Shown here: positions 38,115 through 48,566 of the stretch, one piece after another
Position numbering within the stretch: the first letter of the stretch is position 1
How the letters are laid out: every line of letters begins with the position of its first letter
NCBI RefSeq assembly: GCF_000372725.1
Contig: NW_005195584.1
Coordinates: forward strand, 364,817-428,816
DNA from: Emiliania huxleyi CCMP1516
Taxonomy: Eukaryota; Haptophyta; Isochrysidales; Noelaerhabdaceae
Direction: 5' to 3'
Length of the DNA stretch: 64,000 bases
Program-made: the position numbers and the translations under genes
Notes under the pieces: generated by a model
Databases searched by the model: none
What the model saw: the letters and a program-made list of their open reading frames with translations, nothing else
What the model was told of the DNA's origin: nothing

Positions 38115-41100
38115 CTAGTCGTAGGAAACAAGCCTTTCTGCTCGCACGCTGACGCTGATCGGATCCGCGTGCGGCGACCGGCCAACGGTGATCTGGCCGC
38201 CGTTGGCGGGAAGCGGGATAACCCGCGGAGCATCTTCGCTCTGGCTCTCACGCACGAGGGCGAGGCGCTGCGGCTGCCGGACGAGCCCCGACTTCCGCGC
38301 CGCGTCGAGAGCTGCCGGGCTCGTCTCATCGTGGCTCAGTGCCTCGAGCGCGCTCCGCTGCGCTGCGGCGCGGTCGCCGCGCTGCAGCTCCTCGAGAGAG
38401 CGCGTGGCGGCAGCGGTGGCCAGAAGATTGGCTTGGTTCGGGCGGTGGCGCCAAGGCTGTTGCGGCGGGACGATGACGGCGGCGGGCTCGGCGGCGGCGG
38501 GCTCAACGGCGGCGGGCGCGGCGGCGGCGGGCTCAATGGTGGCTGGCTCGGGGGCGGCGGGCTCGGGGGCGGCGGGCTCGGCTGCGGCGGGCTCGGCGGC
38601 GACGGCGTCGGTGGTGACGGTGGAGGAGGCGTCGGGGTTGGAGGGGACGGAGGCGGCGGGCTGCGGCGATGGCGATGGCGGCTTCACCTCGACCCGGGCG
38701 CCAGGCAGGAGCGGCGCCTCCGCCCCCCGCGGCAGGTGCACGCCGTCCACGTAGACGTGGTCGCCCTCTGCCGCAACGAGGATGCCGCGCGAGCCGTCGA
38801 GGCGGATCGAGGAGCTGCACAATTTGACGGGTCCAGCCCCGAGAGGGACGGATGCGGGCTGGCCGGGCGTCGCCGTGTGCTCCTCCGCGAGGACGAGCAT
38901 GAGGGTGCCGGAGCCGGAGCCGGCGGAGCGCTTGCCTGCAGCCAACTGAGTGTCGCGCATTCCTTTCAGCTGCGTTGCCGTTTTGTCAGCCAGGCAGCGG
39001 ATGTTGCGGGCGGCGGCCAGGACGGCCATCTTCTCCCAGTCAGAAACCCGCATGGTTGCGCCGTTTGGTCGCAGCTCGTCGCAGAGCAGCTGGAGCCAGC
39101 GGCGCTGCTCGGCCAGGTTCGACTCGAAGGCAAGTGCGTAGCGGTCAGCCAGGCCGGAAAGGGCGATCGAGCGGAGAGCATGCATTCGCAGGGAATCAGC
39201 CGCGGCCTTCAATTTCACCAGTGCTTCGATCTCGGGGTCCTTTGCGAGGGCGGTCCAGTGGACCCCTCCTCCACGCGGGTTCATCCACGCCAGCCGGCCG
39301 GTGGTAGGGTGACGCTGCGAGAGCTTGCGCCCGAGGAGCTGGTTGAGCCGCGAGACGGGCTTCGCGGCGGCGACGGTGAGCCTCGTCTTCTCCGTGGCGA
39401 ACTGGCGCCGCGTGAACTCGCGCTTCATGCCGAGCAGGAGCGGCAGCTGGTCCTCCTCCGGCACGATGTTGTTGTACTCGGTGCGGAGCTTGTCGTGGGC
39501 GGCGAGGTCGGCGTGCGAGACGGGCTTCGCGGCGGCGCAGGTGAGCTCGCCCTTCGCCCTCGCGAGCTTCGAGATCTTGACCGTGCCCGACGTGGGGAGC
39601 ATCGCCACCACCAGCTTCGCCTCGTCCTCGGGCAGCTGCGAACTGGCCTTGCGGATGAAGGCGGCGACGTCCTCGGCCTTCGCGTCCAGGAGCGCGCTCG
39701 TGCGGCAGCCGACGTCGCCTCGGCGGATCACGCGCTCGAGGGCATCGAGTACCTCGATCGAGCCGCCGCGCTTGACAAACAGGTCGATCTCCTCCTGCGT
39801 CGCGGGTCGCCCGAGCGAGTTGCGGCCGCCGGTCTTGCACGCCGTAAGACTCCAGCCGCCAGAGCCGAGCCCCTTCAGCGTGACGATCGCCGTGAGCGTC
39901 TCGATCGTGACCGAGTCGAGGACGCGTCCCTCGCCGTCGCACAGCTCCATCCCGACGAGGAGCGCGAGGGACTTCTTCCAGCTGGTCTCAGAGAAGGTGG
40001 CGCGGTGGGCGACGAGCACCGAGACGATGACGGTCGCCACCGTCTCAAGCACCCCGTCGACGATCCCCTCGAGATCGACCTGCTCCTCGACGGCGGACCC
40101 GGCCGCGCCGTCCAGCTTCTCGGCGACCGCGCTGAGCAGCGAGACGGAGAAGGCCGACGTGGCGAGGTTGGTCGAGTTGTGCTGCAGCGGCGCGAGCGTC
40201 TCGGACGGGTCGAACGCGAAGAGGTTGCACAGGTGCGGCAGCCGCGTGAACACGACGGTGGCGCCCGCGAACTCGTGCACCCAGACGCCGCTCCGGCCGA
40301 CGGGGCGCGACAAGTGGGCGGTCTCCCCAAGCAGCATGGCGCTGCCGCTGCCGCCGCCCACCACGCAGACCGAGGCGGCGAAGGCGACGTGGCGGATGAT
40401 GGGCCGGGGAGCGATGCTGCTGCTGCCGGCGGCGCCACCGCCACCGTCGCCGCCGCCGGGAGAGGTGAAGGCACGAAGGACTGGAGAGAGAAGGTACGCG
40501 GCAAACGAGAGCTGCAGCTCCTGCTGTCCGTCCGTGTACTCGTCGCTCTCGCGGCAGTGCGGCCGGAACGAGAACACGACGCCGTCGCCGCCCTCCTCGC
40601 CGCCCTCCTCGTCGCCCTCCTCGTCGCCGGCGGAGCGCACGACCCGAAGCGACGCGTCAAAGCGGCATCGGCAGTGTGTGAAGTTTGAGTTGAGGTGCAC
40701 GATCACCACCAGCTTGCCGTCGTAGGCGCTGGGCACCAGAAGGTCGTAGTTCGAAGACGTCTGCGTGCCCTCCAGCCAAAACGGCGCCGTCCTCGAGGAG
40801 TCGCCGGGTACGTCGCGATTGCAGACCCCCTGGATGATCCAGAGCTCGGCGCCCCGCGCCACCGCCTCGTCGATCTGCTCCTGCGTCACGGCGTGCATCA
40901 CCTCTCCCTCTGCGGTCCGGATCGAAACGACACACATGACCTCGCCGTGGCGAGGTTCGAGCTGCTGCTGGATGCACTGCCGCCGCTCCTCGAGCGTTTG
41001 CAGCTCCGAGTCGAATTTGAGTGCCGGGTAGGGGGGCACTGGATTGAGCACCAGCTTCCACCACATGACAGCGAGAGAGGAGAGGGAGATCGAGTCGGCG

Positions 41101-41507
41101 AGAGTCGGGTTGTCGCGCAGAAGCCGCAGTGAATCCTCGGGGAGAGAGAAGGAGGCTTTGCTGGAATCGATGGCCGGGTCGGTCGTTCCACACAGCTTCT
41201 CCAAAACTGCAACGACTGTTGGCAGATTCGGCTCGGCTTTGCGTCGTTCTGCAGCATACGCCTCCATGTCTGTTTCGATGCGGTCCAGCTCTTGCTGCCA
41301 GACCTGCGTGTCGCACTCTTGACAGCACCTCGTGAGGCTGCTCCACTCCGAACCAGCCCGCTCGATATCGTACTTCTCGCAGCAAACGACGCACACTGCG
41401 GGCACGCACGAGACGCGTCGGCACAGCGCACGTGGCGGGCGGGGGCGGGCGTGGGGCTGCAGGCCTGAATCCGGCTCTGAATCCGGCCCGCTCACATCCT
41501 CGGCCAT
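38115..41507 (-). CDS. Large protein of unknown function with a C-terminal FHA-like beginning
   Basis: An uninterrupted frame of 1130 residues from the ATG at 41507 (an in-frame ATG at 41612 is an alternative). N-terminally there is a Cys cluster (CVVCCEKYD ... CCQEC). The middle is a mix of alpha/beta sequence with no family I recognise, including repeated AAKPVS segments (TCAAAKPVSHADL and TVAAAKPVSRLNQL) and a block KLCSSSIRLDGSRGILVAAE. A Pro/Ala/Glu repeat linker follows, encoded by (GGC GCG)-like repeats at 38480-38610, then a helical segment (SLEELQRGDRAAAQRSALEA). The last residues, RVIPLPANGGQITVGRSPHA, look like the start of an FHA domain that stops after about 25 residues. The FHA may be truncated, or continue in an exon beyond the dispersed repeat. 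Codon bias and length make it a real gene. Confidence 0.65.
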   Translation of the reverse strand: MAEDVSGPDSEPDSGLQPHARPRPPRALCRRVSCVPAVCVVCCEKYDIERAGSEWSSLTRCCQECDTQVWQQELDRIETDMEAYAAERRKAEPNLPTVVAVLEKLCGTTDPAIDSSKASFSLPEDSLRLLRDNPTLADSISLSSLAVMWWKLVLNPVPPYPALKFDSELQTLEERRQCIQQQLEPRHGEVMCVVSIRTAEGEVMHAVTQEQIDEAVARGAELWIIQGVCNRDVPGDSSRTAPFWLEGTQTSSNYDLLVPSAYDGKLVVIVHLNSNFTHCRCRFDASLRVVRSAGDEEGDEEGGEEGGDGVVFSFRPHCRESDEYTDGQQELQLSFAAYLLSPVLRAFTSPGGGDGGGGAAGSSSIAPRPIIRHVAFAASVCVVGGGSGSAMLLGETAHLSRPVGRSGVWVHEFAGATVVFTRLPHLCNLFAFDPSETLAPLQHNSTNLATSAFSVSLLSAVAEKLDGAAGSAVEEQVDLEGIVDGVLETVATVIVSVLVAHRATFSETSWKKSLALLVGMELCDGEGRVLDSVTIETLTAIVTLKGLGSGGWSLTACKTGGRNSLGRPATQEEIDLFVKRGGSIEVLDALERVIRRGDVGCRTSALLDAKAEDVAAFIRKASSQLPEDEAKLVVAMLPTSGTVKISKLARAKGELTCAAAKPVSHADLAAHDKLRTEYNNIVPEEDQLPLLLGMKREFTRRQFATEKTRLTVAAAKPVSRLNQLLGRKLSQRHPTTGRLAWMNPRGGGVHWTALAKDPEIEALVKLKAAADSLRMHALRSIALSGLADRYALAFESNLAEQRRWLQLLCDELRPNGATMRVSDWEKMAVLAAARNIRCLADKTATQLKGMRDTQLAAGKRSAGSGSGTLMLVLAEEHTATPGQPASVPLGAGPVKLCSSSIRLDGSRGILVAAEGDHVYVDGVHLPRGAEAPLLPGARVEVKPPSPSPQPAASVPSNPDASSTVTTDAVAAEPAAAEPAAPEPAAPEPATIEPAAAAPAAVEPAAAEPAAVIVPPQQPWRHRPNQANLLATAAATRSLEELQRGDRAAAQRSALEALSHDETSPAALDAARKSGLVRQPQRLALVRESQSEDAPRVIPLPANGGQITVGRSPHADPISVSVRAERLVSYD

Positions 41508-42744
41508 GCCGACGCTGTCCGGGCGCGTCGAGACCTGTGCCGGGCGGAGATGAGCGTCGTCATCGCGCAGACATCGCCACTTCAAGCGGGCCTCGCGTGT
41601 GAGCGTGCGCATCGCGGTGAGCTGAGGTGGCCACTGCAAATCGAGGCTGGCGCTGCTTTCCGACGCCGCGGCGCAAGACAGGGCGCGCAAAAGTGGGCTG
41701 CCGGTAGCTTCCGCTGCTCACCTTGCTTGCACCGTCCGCCAAGGTTCGCGCGAGCCACCGGCGATCGGCGGTTTGAGCCGGGAACGGGCCGCGCAGAGTG
41801 CCAAGCGTCACAGCGATTGAGGAGGCGTCCAAGCCGCAATGAAAAGAATTTGCAGCCGCACAATGAAAAGAAATTCTGCCACGCAGAGCCCGAAACACTA
41901 CACGCGTTGGTTTAGAAATAATACGGCACCGGCCTTGCGCGAACACCACGCCGACACGTGCATGCGATCGCAACCCACCCCATTGAGTGCGCGCGCGCCC
42001 GCGCACCCGCGCGCCCGCCCATTGAGTGCGGTCCTCATCAGATGTGCGAGGGCGTGCTGGCGTGAGCGCCGCGGGCGGGCGGGCGGGCGGGCGCGCGGGC
42101 GTGAGGGGGGGGGGGGGGGGTCCCACCCACGTCAAGTCGGGCAACAGCCGGCAAGTCGGGGCGACAACCGTACCGTAAACGACCGCGACAAGCTCTGTCG
42201 CTAACCCCCTCGGGTGCGGCGCTGGTGCCTCTCGGCTTGCCCGTCACGATCGGACGGGTTTTCGGTCACGGCAAAGAAGTTCACCTGCAGGTGCGATGAA
42301 GAGAGGGGAGTGAGGAGAGGCGTCGCGACGGGACGGGCAGGGTGATCGCCGCTTGGGACGCGCGGGCGGGCGCGCGGGCAATCTCGTCCGCCGTCGCACG
42401 CGCACACACAACAAGTGCCACGGCGAGGCGCCTTGTGAGAGAGGTGCAAACCATCCCTCAGACGGTCCTCGCGCAAACGGCGGTGTGGCGCGGGAGACCG
42501 CAGGAGCGAGAGGGGCGGGCCGGGGCCGGAGGGAGGCGGACGCGCGGGCGGGCACGCGGGCGTCGAGGGTGGGGCACGGACGCGCCTGGCGCCAACCGCC
42601 TCGGCTCCGCACAGCAGCAGCTTACCCGTATTCGGTGCCTCTACCATTCGCCGTCGCGCCGTGCTTTGTTTTTTGGTCCTTCGCTGCCCCAGTCCCCGGG
42701 TGGCGTGAGGTTCACGCCTTGCCCCTTTTTGGCCATCCCTCCCT

Positions 42745-42826
<82 letters not shown>

Positions 42827-43973
42827 TAGCCCTCCCTTGCGCCTGGCTGCCTGTTTTCCTCTGGGCCGGCGCGGGGGCCCCAGAGGGTGTCCATGCGGGG
42901 GGGGAGATGGGGTCCCATGGCCCGCCGCAGGCGCCGATTTTTTTGGAGTTTTTTTCTTTTTTCGAGATTTTTACTTGTTTTCATGGGAATTCGGCGTACT
43001 TGCGGCCATGCTATCACGCCTTGCGACAGCCTGTCGGCGCAGCTGACCGTGCCATGATGCACAATTGATCACCTGCATAGCTCGCGGCCTTAGTATCAAG
43101 CATTCAGTGACGACCTGATCGTACGGCCAGTAGGAAGGTGTCCTTCCAGCTGCGTGCACGCTTCTGGCGCAATGCGCGTCACCTCGGATTGGCTGCTGGC
43201 ACTCTCGAGGCTATGCCTACACAGCCTCGCGCGCATGGGCAGTCAAGAGGGACCACGCACCTTCTCAGGTGAGGACAGCGCCGGTGCCTCTCTCTTGGAC
43301 CGGCAAACTTGGTGGTCTCGTGTCACCAATGCGGTGGGACCAGTGCGGCATCGCGCCATCGACAGCTCTGAACTGCGCCTCACCACTGACCGGGAAGGCC
43401 GCCAAGTGGGCCAGCACAGGTCGCACATTGTGGCAGCAGTCAGCAGTGCATGGCTGATAGCTAGAGCAGCAGCGTCAGGGTCGCAGGGTCGGATCGTGTC
43501 AAGCCTCTCGCCCGGCCGGCCACGTGCAGGGACGTCGGCCTGTCTGCTGTCTGGAGTGATCAGTCGGCGGTCAGTACGACCGATCAGGTCGGAGTTTTCT
43601 GGTGGTTGGAGGGTCTATCTGTATGTACTCCTCGAGATCTCTCCAAATCTGCCCTCTGTTAGACCGGGTTAGATCGGGAAGTTGGTAGTATGAGCGAGTA
43701 TGAGCGCCGGAGCCCCCCGTTTCCGCACTGCGGCGCGGCGCACGGTGCCTCCGGGGGGCCCCGCGCCGGCCCAGAGCTGTTTTCTTTGTTTTTTTTTGGG
43801 CGTCGCGCTCCCGTTTCTTCTTTTTTACGTATAATGGGTGATCGGTAAAGGAGCGGGTCCTCCGTCCCACTGCCACCCGCGCGCCAGCCCGGGTCGTCAC
43901 CGGGGCGTCGCGCGCCCAGAGCGCAGAGGAGAGGAGGAGGATTCGGGGATAGCGAGTGCGCGCACCGCCGCCC
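41508..43973. other. Long intergenic region with simple repeats
   Basis: About 2.5 kb without a recognised gene. It holds cgggcgggcgggc and poly-G runs near 42070-42120, the (TG)n array, T-rich patches (42930-42970, 43780-43830) and two similar phrases ggcccgccgcaggcgccgat (42918 and 60220/60250), which therefore also recur elsewhere in the window. A 172-codon frame at 43154-43672 shows no family resemblance. Confidence 0.45.
42748..42824. repeat. (TG)38 microsatellite
   Basis: Uninterrupted gt/tg dinucleotide array of about 77 bases, ending in gagtag. Confidence 0.98.
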
Positions 43974-45789
43974 TCAGCCCTCCGACTCTGCGTAGCGCAA
44001 CGGGCGGTGCCTCCCCGCGCGCTGCTTCCAGTGCCACAAGCCGTCCTCGCCCGCCTCCTCCTCCTGGCTCGAGTGGAGCTGCAGCTCCGCGCGGGCGCTC
44101 AGCGCGCCCAGCGTGATGAAGGGTTCGCCGCTGGCCCCGCCCCGCGGCGCCAGCACCGGCGGCGGGGCCACCTCGTCGCCGCGCGATTCCTGCGACGCCC
44201 AGTCGCCGCCCGCCTCGTCCCCGTGCTGCTGCGACAGGATCTGCGACGCCTGCCACTGGCGGCCAACCTCGACGGGCCAGGCGCGGGCCTCGCACGACGC
44301 AAAGGCCGAGTCGGGGTGCATGTGGCAGAACCACTGGTCGGGCAAAGGCAGCTGCGCGGCCGGCAGCAGCCGCCACGCGCAGCAGTCGTCGCACTGCACC
44401 CAGCTGTTTTGGTTGCGCCGCCTCGTGTTGCGGCCTCCGCCGCGCCTCGCGAGCCGCCTCGCCAGCCGGTCGCTGTCGTCGTACCAGTACGCCTCGACGC
44501 CCTCGCGGTCGACGGCCCCGCGCAGAGAGTCTTCCTCCCCCTCCCCCTCCGCCCCTCCCTCCCCATCGACCTCCTCCTCCTCCTCCTCCTCCTCCGCCTC
44601 CTCCGCCTCCTCGACCTGCGCCTCGCCCTCGCCGCCCTCGCCCTCCCCTGCAGCCGCGAGCGCGTCCTCCGCCGCGCCGGCCTCCCCCCTCTCCTCCGCC
44701 CGGCACTCGCCCTCCGCGCCGCCACCCACACGAGCCTCCCCGGACCCGCTGCCAGCGCACGAGCCCTCCAGCGGTGGCGCGAGGTCCACCTCATAAACCT
44801 CCTCTCCGCCGCTGCCGTCGCCGCCCTCCATCCCCGCCGCACCCGCCTCGCCTGCCGATGGCACTGCCCTGCCCTCGCCGAGCAGACTCGCCTATGGGAG
44901 AGCTCCGAGAAGCTAGGGTCGAGGGAGGGGTCGACGAGCGGACGAGCGCTCTCGCCTTTTCGACCGCCGACCGCAGCAGCGCGTCGACGCCAGAGATCTC
45001 CCTCAGCAGCTCCTCCACGCCGCCGCCGCCGCCGCCGCTGCGCGAGAGGTGGCCCGGCGCGCCGCTCTCGCGCAGCGCCTGGCGCGCCGAGGCAACGGCG
45101 AGCTTCGCCTCGACCAGCTTGGCGCGGACCAGCGCCGCGTCTGGCTCCGGCAGGGCCGTGGAAGAGAGCCCGGGCGATCGGGACGAGGACGCCGCCAAGG
45201 CTGGCGATGCCGAGACACCCACCACACGCGGCTTGATGCTCCACTTGTCAAGGACGGTGCTCAGTGTGGCGCTGACTGCTGCCGACACCGCCGCGTGCGC
45301 CCCGTGCGGGGTCCCAACAGACTCAATGACAGGGGGCGGCGGCGGCTCGGGCTCAGCGCGGCATAGAGTCGGCGGCGGCGGTGGCGCGGCCGGAGGTGTC
45401 GTTGGCGCCAGTGGAGGGCGAGTGGACGGTGCCGGGCGTGGAAGCTGCGGGACGCGCCAGGTGCAAAGGACCACCTTCTTGCGAATCGGATCTCCCACCG
45501 TGCGCAGTGGCGCGACCAGCTCGACCTCAGCCTCACTCTCAAGCTGAGTCGCCTCGCCGGCAGCGAGCACCCTCGTCTGCCCGGCCGTGCGGATGTGCAC
45601 TGATGCCTTTCCGCGATTGATCAGAGACAGCATCGAACCACACGGCGAAAGTGATAGCTCCGCCTGCACCCTCGACACTGACGTTTTGCCTTGCGCTTCC
45701 GCCCTCCCAAAGAGCTTCTTCCCGCCTCGCTGCACTGATAGTACTGACGCGCCCGGAGTGCTCGGGGTGAGGAGCAGCTCGCCCTCCAT
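43974..45789 (-). CDS. FHA plus CW-zinc-finger protein, 40-nt GC-AG intron
   Basis: Exons 45789-44892 and 44851-43974 join across a 40-nt GC-AG intron (ATAG|GCGAGT...GCAG|GCGAGG) to give 591 residues. Residues ~1-90 form an FHA domain, a phosphothreonine-binding module: KKLFGRAEAQGKTSVSRVQA, then LSLINRGKASVHI. A Pro-rich stretch and a helical segment follow (VEELLREISGVDALLRSAV). After the intron comes a long Glu/Gly-rich stretch, then a CW-type zinc finger: NSWVQCDDCCAWRLLPAAQL, DQWFCHMHPD, SCEARAWPVE, with four Cys and the Trp pair that reads histone H3K4 methylation in known CW proteins. FHA with CW suggests a nuclear chromatin reader coupled to phosphorylation. Unspliced reading stops soon after the boundary. 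The 40-nt intron is unusually short. Confidence 0.78.
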
Positions 45790-46738
45790 GCAGCCCGCCC
45801 GCGGCCGCACGAAAAAAACCGTGGTGTCGTTTGAGAGCTAGCGGTAGGAATCCGGGCCCTCCCCCCCCCCCCTTCCCGAGGGGAGACGAGAGCTAGGCCC
45901 CCCCCCACGAGCGGGGTGGACGGCCGACGCGTGGAACAACGGCTAGAATGGCCGCAGGGGCAGGGGGCCGCCCCCGTCCCCCGAGGCCACACTTTCAAAA
46001 AAAAAACACCGCGAAGGGCTGGACCACTGTGATCTACGACGAGGAGGGCCACGCCTCCCCGAGCCTGAAGAGGGGCCGGCGGAGGGGAGGGGCGAGCCGA
46101 GGACGATAGAGAGACCGCGGGTGCGGGCGCGACCCGTCGACCAGGGAGAGTGGGCCCGTCCTCCCCGGGAGGGGAGGCGACACGACCCAATGCCGCCGTC
46201 CTCGCCCGGGGAGGTCCCGGCCGGGCCGTCGACGCTCTCGGAGGCTGCGGTACCAGCCGAAGGCGAAGCGGAGGCGAGGCCACAGCCGAGGAAGAGGCAT
46301 CAGAAAGCAAACGACTGCAGAGAGGCAGTCTGGTAACGCCCGGAAGGCGAGCAAGCGGGGACCGGGACGAGCCGAGGGCTCGCCCCGACGGGCGAAGGAA
46401 GGGACTCGGGGACCGGAGCCGGGCGGGCACACATGAGGCGTATCCGTGTACGTACGTGGAGACAGTGTTGTGTGTCTGTTAGCTCCGAGTAGAGGGGGCG
46501 TTCTGCAGTTAAGGGGAAACCCGGTACACGGGTCCAACCCTCGGAGAACTGTGTTTACTTTAAGGCCCTTTCCCTGCGAACGCGCACCCCCGGGGCTAGG
46601 GCTCTCTTGCCCGCAACCCGATCCCGATCATCAGGCCCGCTGGGTGCGCTTCTTAGCTCCCCGGCCCTGGATGTGCGGTTAATGACTGCAGTCTGCACTC
46701 CAAGTCGCAAGTGCTCCAAGGCCTTGCTTTGTTGCCTA

Positions 46739-46822
46739 ACACCCCTCTCCTTAAAATCCCTGTGTGGTGGCGGCGTGCCGTCCTCCCATCCCTCCCTGGG
46801 TTGTCTGTTTTCTTTCTTTTTT
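46739..46822 (+). repeat. Dispersed repeat (reverse complement of 34481-34558)
   Basis: Carries cctctccttaaaatccctgt and ggtggcggcgtgccgtcctc, then gttttctttcttt; the inverse of the 34.5-kb copy. Confidence 0.85.
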
Positions 46823-46912
46823 TGTTTCCTAACATCGAAGGCTAGCTCAAAAAAACAGTGCTTTCAAGAAGACAAGCAAGTCTCTCTTAACCTCCCGGGC
46901 CAGTTTGGGGGG

Positions 46913-47042
46913 GCAAACCCTGGTTTCTTTGCCCAGGCCTGGCCTACGGCCCATGTGCTGGATCAGCTGAGCAAGGTTTGGGGAGAATCCTATAGAAGGA
47001 TCTTCAGATATTTTGACGGATGACCAAAATCATCCCGTTTTT
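46913..47042 (+). repeat. Dispersed repeat (matches 37935-38060)
   Basis: Same order of phrases as the 37.9-kb copy (ggtttctttgcccagg, ctggatcagctgagcaaggt, gatcttcagatattttgacg), with a small difference in the middle (ctatagaag versus cccggtca). Confidence 0.85.
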
Positions 47043-47387
47043 GCTCACATTTTGCTCACGACCCAGCCCGAGAGAGGGGGTCGTGGGACGTGGGTGTTGG
47101 TCTCTCTATGATGACGTCACACATGACAACACCCACGTGCAGAAGATCGGACAACACCCACGTGCAGATGAAAAGAGGAATGCAGAAGATCGGACAGGGG
47201 AGGGACGCGGCCAGAAAGAGGGCGGGCGCCGAGTTTCGAAAGCCGGCGCTTTCGCGCGTTCGAGGGCCTTCTTCCGAGTTTGTACGCAATTCACAAATTT
47301 GCGCGCGAAAGCCGAGATGGCACCGCAGGCGGCGTGTGTGCACGAGGGCGGCGGCGTCGAGCGCCGAGCAGCACACCACGAGCGTGA

Positions 47388-47588
47388 GCGGCAGCGCCGA
47401 CTAAAGCCGTACGGGAGGCGGCGGGCGGCTCGACCGAGCCGGCGGCGGAGGAGGCGACGGACGTCGAGGCGGTGAGCGCCGCGGTCGTGCTGGCCGGCGT
47501 GGAGGAGAGCGGCCCGAACTACGCCCTTCCGACGGCGAGGGAGGGCCAGAGGGAGCGGCGGGAGCGGCTGCGGGTGGACGAGACGTAG
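47388..47588 (+). CDS. Possible terminal exon of an unidentified gene
   Basis: A 66-codon frame without ATG reads KAVREAAGGSTEPAAEEATD, then VEAVSAAVVLAGVEESGPNY and ALPTAREGQRERRERLRVDE, with a stop at 47586-47588. Codon choice resembles the genuine genes of the window more than the competing frames do. No upstream exon or family is identified, and it lies in a repeat-rich stretch, so it could be a relic. Confidence 0.3.
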   Translation, partial: AAAPTKAVREAAGGSTEPAAEEATDVEAVSAAVVLAGVEESGPNYALPTAREGQRERRERLRVDET

Positions 47589-48566
47589 TGACAATACTCT
47601 CGATACGGGGTGTGGACCCTGAGTTGACCAGGGGTTGTGCGCCGGGCCCTCCTGCTCGGCTCCAGCGAGTAGACAAGTCTTGTCATCAACAGAGTAGAAG
47701 GATCTGACCTCGGGGCCGATGTGACCAAGCGCTGGTAGCGTGCTTTTACCTCACACCCACGGTCTCACAGTGTGCCGGCAGTCGCCAAGCAGTGTCGCTC
47801 ACACAAGCCGCAGCACAAGTGACTGAGGGCCAGTGAGGGCGAGCCCATCGCTGTCACAGCTGTGGCAGCCGCACAGTAGGCTGTGTCAACTGTGCAGAGT
47901 GTGTGAGCAGCAGAGGAGCTGCTCTCCAGGCTTCTGTTGCAAAGAGCTGCATGCCACCGAAAGCGCTGTCGAGGTTCGCCGAGCGCGGCGCAGGTTGAGG
48001 GAAGCCGCCACCGACGAGCGCGTTGGAGTATTCACTCCGGACAAAGACGGGCACACAGCGGACGGTGCGGGGCGTGTGCCCGTCATAGCGGCGAGGCGCG
48101 GGACCGTCTGTGGCGAAGTGGGTCGCGTCCCTCGATTTCCTCAACTCACGGTCCGCTCCCTCTATGTTTTGATCAAAATGTCTCACGTTCATGTTGTGTG
48201 CTTGTTTGTTGTGTCTCTCCTGTGACATCTGACATGTCGGTCGTTTGACGGAAAAACATATCCACGCCCACAGAAAGGAGGAGTATACAAAATAAACCAC
48301 GTCTCATAGTGAATCAGACTCTCTCACAATAATCGCTCGTCCTGCTCCTGGCACAGAGAGCCTGGCCGGTCGTCCCTCCCGCGTTACGGAGAGCAAACGC
48401 GACGACAAACGGGTGTGCCGCTGGCGCCCATGCTAACTGGCGGAGGCCCCGTTGCGATCCATCCGCAGCGGCGGGCGGCGGCGAAGAGCGCGCCCAAAGC
48501 GGAGGCCCCCACCGCCGCCGCAGCGCAACCAGGAGACGCGCAGAAGCGCCCGAGGGGCGGGATGGC
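47589..48566. other. Intergenic region
   Basis: Ordinary sequence with CAG-rich patches (47840-47930). Nothing recognised; includes the 3' flank of the lipase gene on the minus strand. Confidence 0.4.

Larger units (their letters stand above)
45790..47387. other. Intergenic region with dispersed repeats
   Basis: No gene recognised. 45850-45960 has C and A runs; 46739-46822 and 46913-47042 are copies of repeats at 34.5 kb and 37.9 kb; 47125-47180 has a short tandem duplication of acaacacccacgtgcagaag. Open frames are stop-poor GC sequence. Confidence 0.45.

Noticed and set aside
38100-40688. 862-codon plus-strand frame
   Set aside because: Exactly antisense to the 1130-residue minus-strand gene; composition is Arg/Gly/Leu-rich as expected for a shadow frame in high-GC DNA.
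43154-43672. 172-codon plus-strand frame
   Set aside because: No domain, mixed codon use, no splice context.
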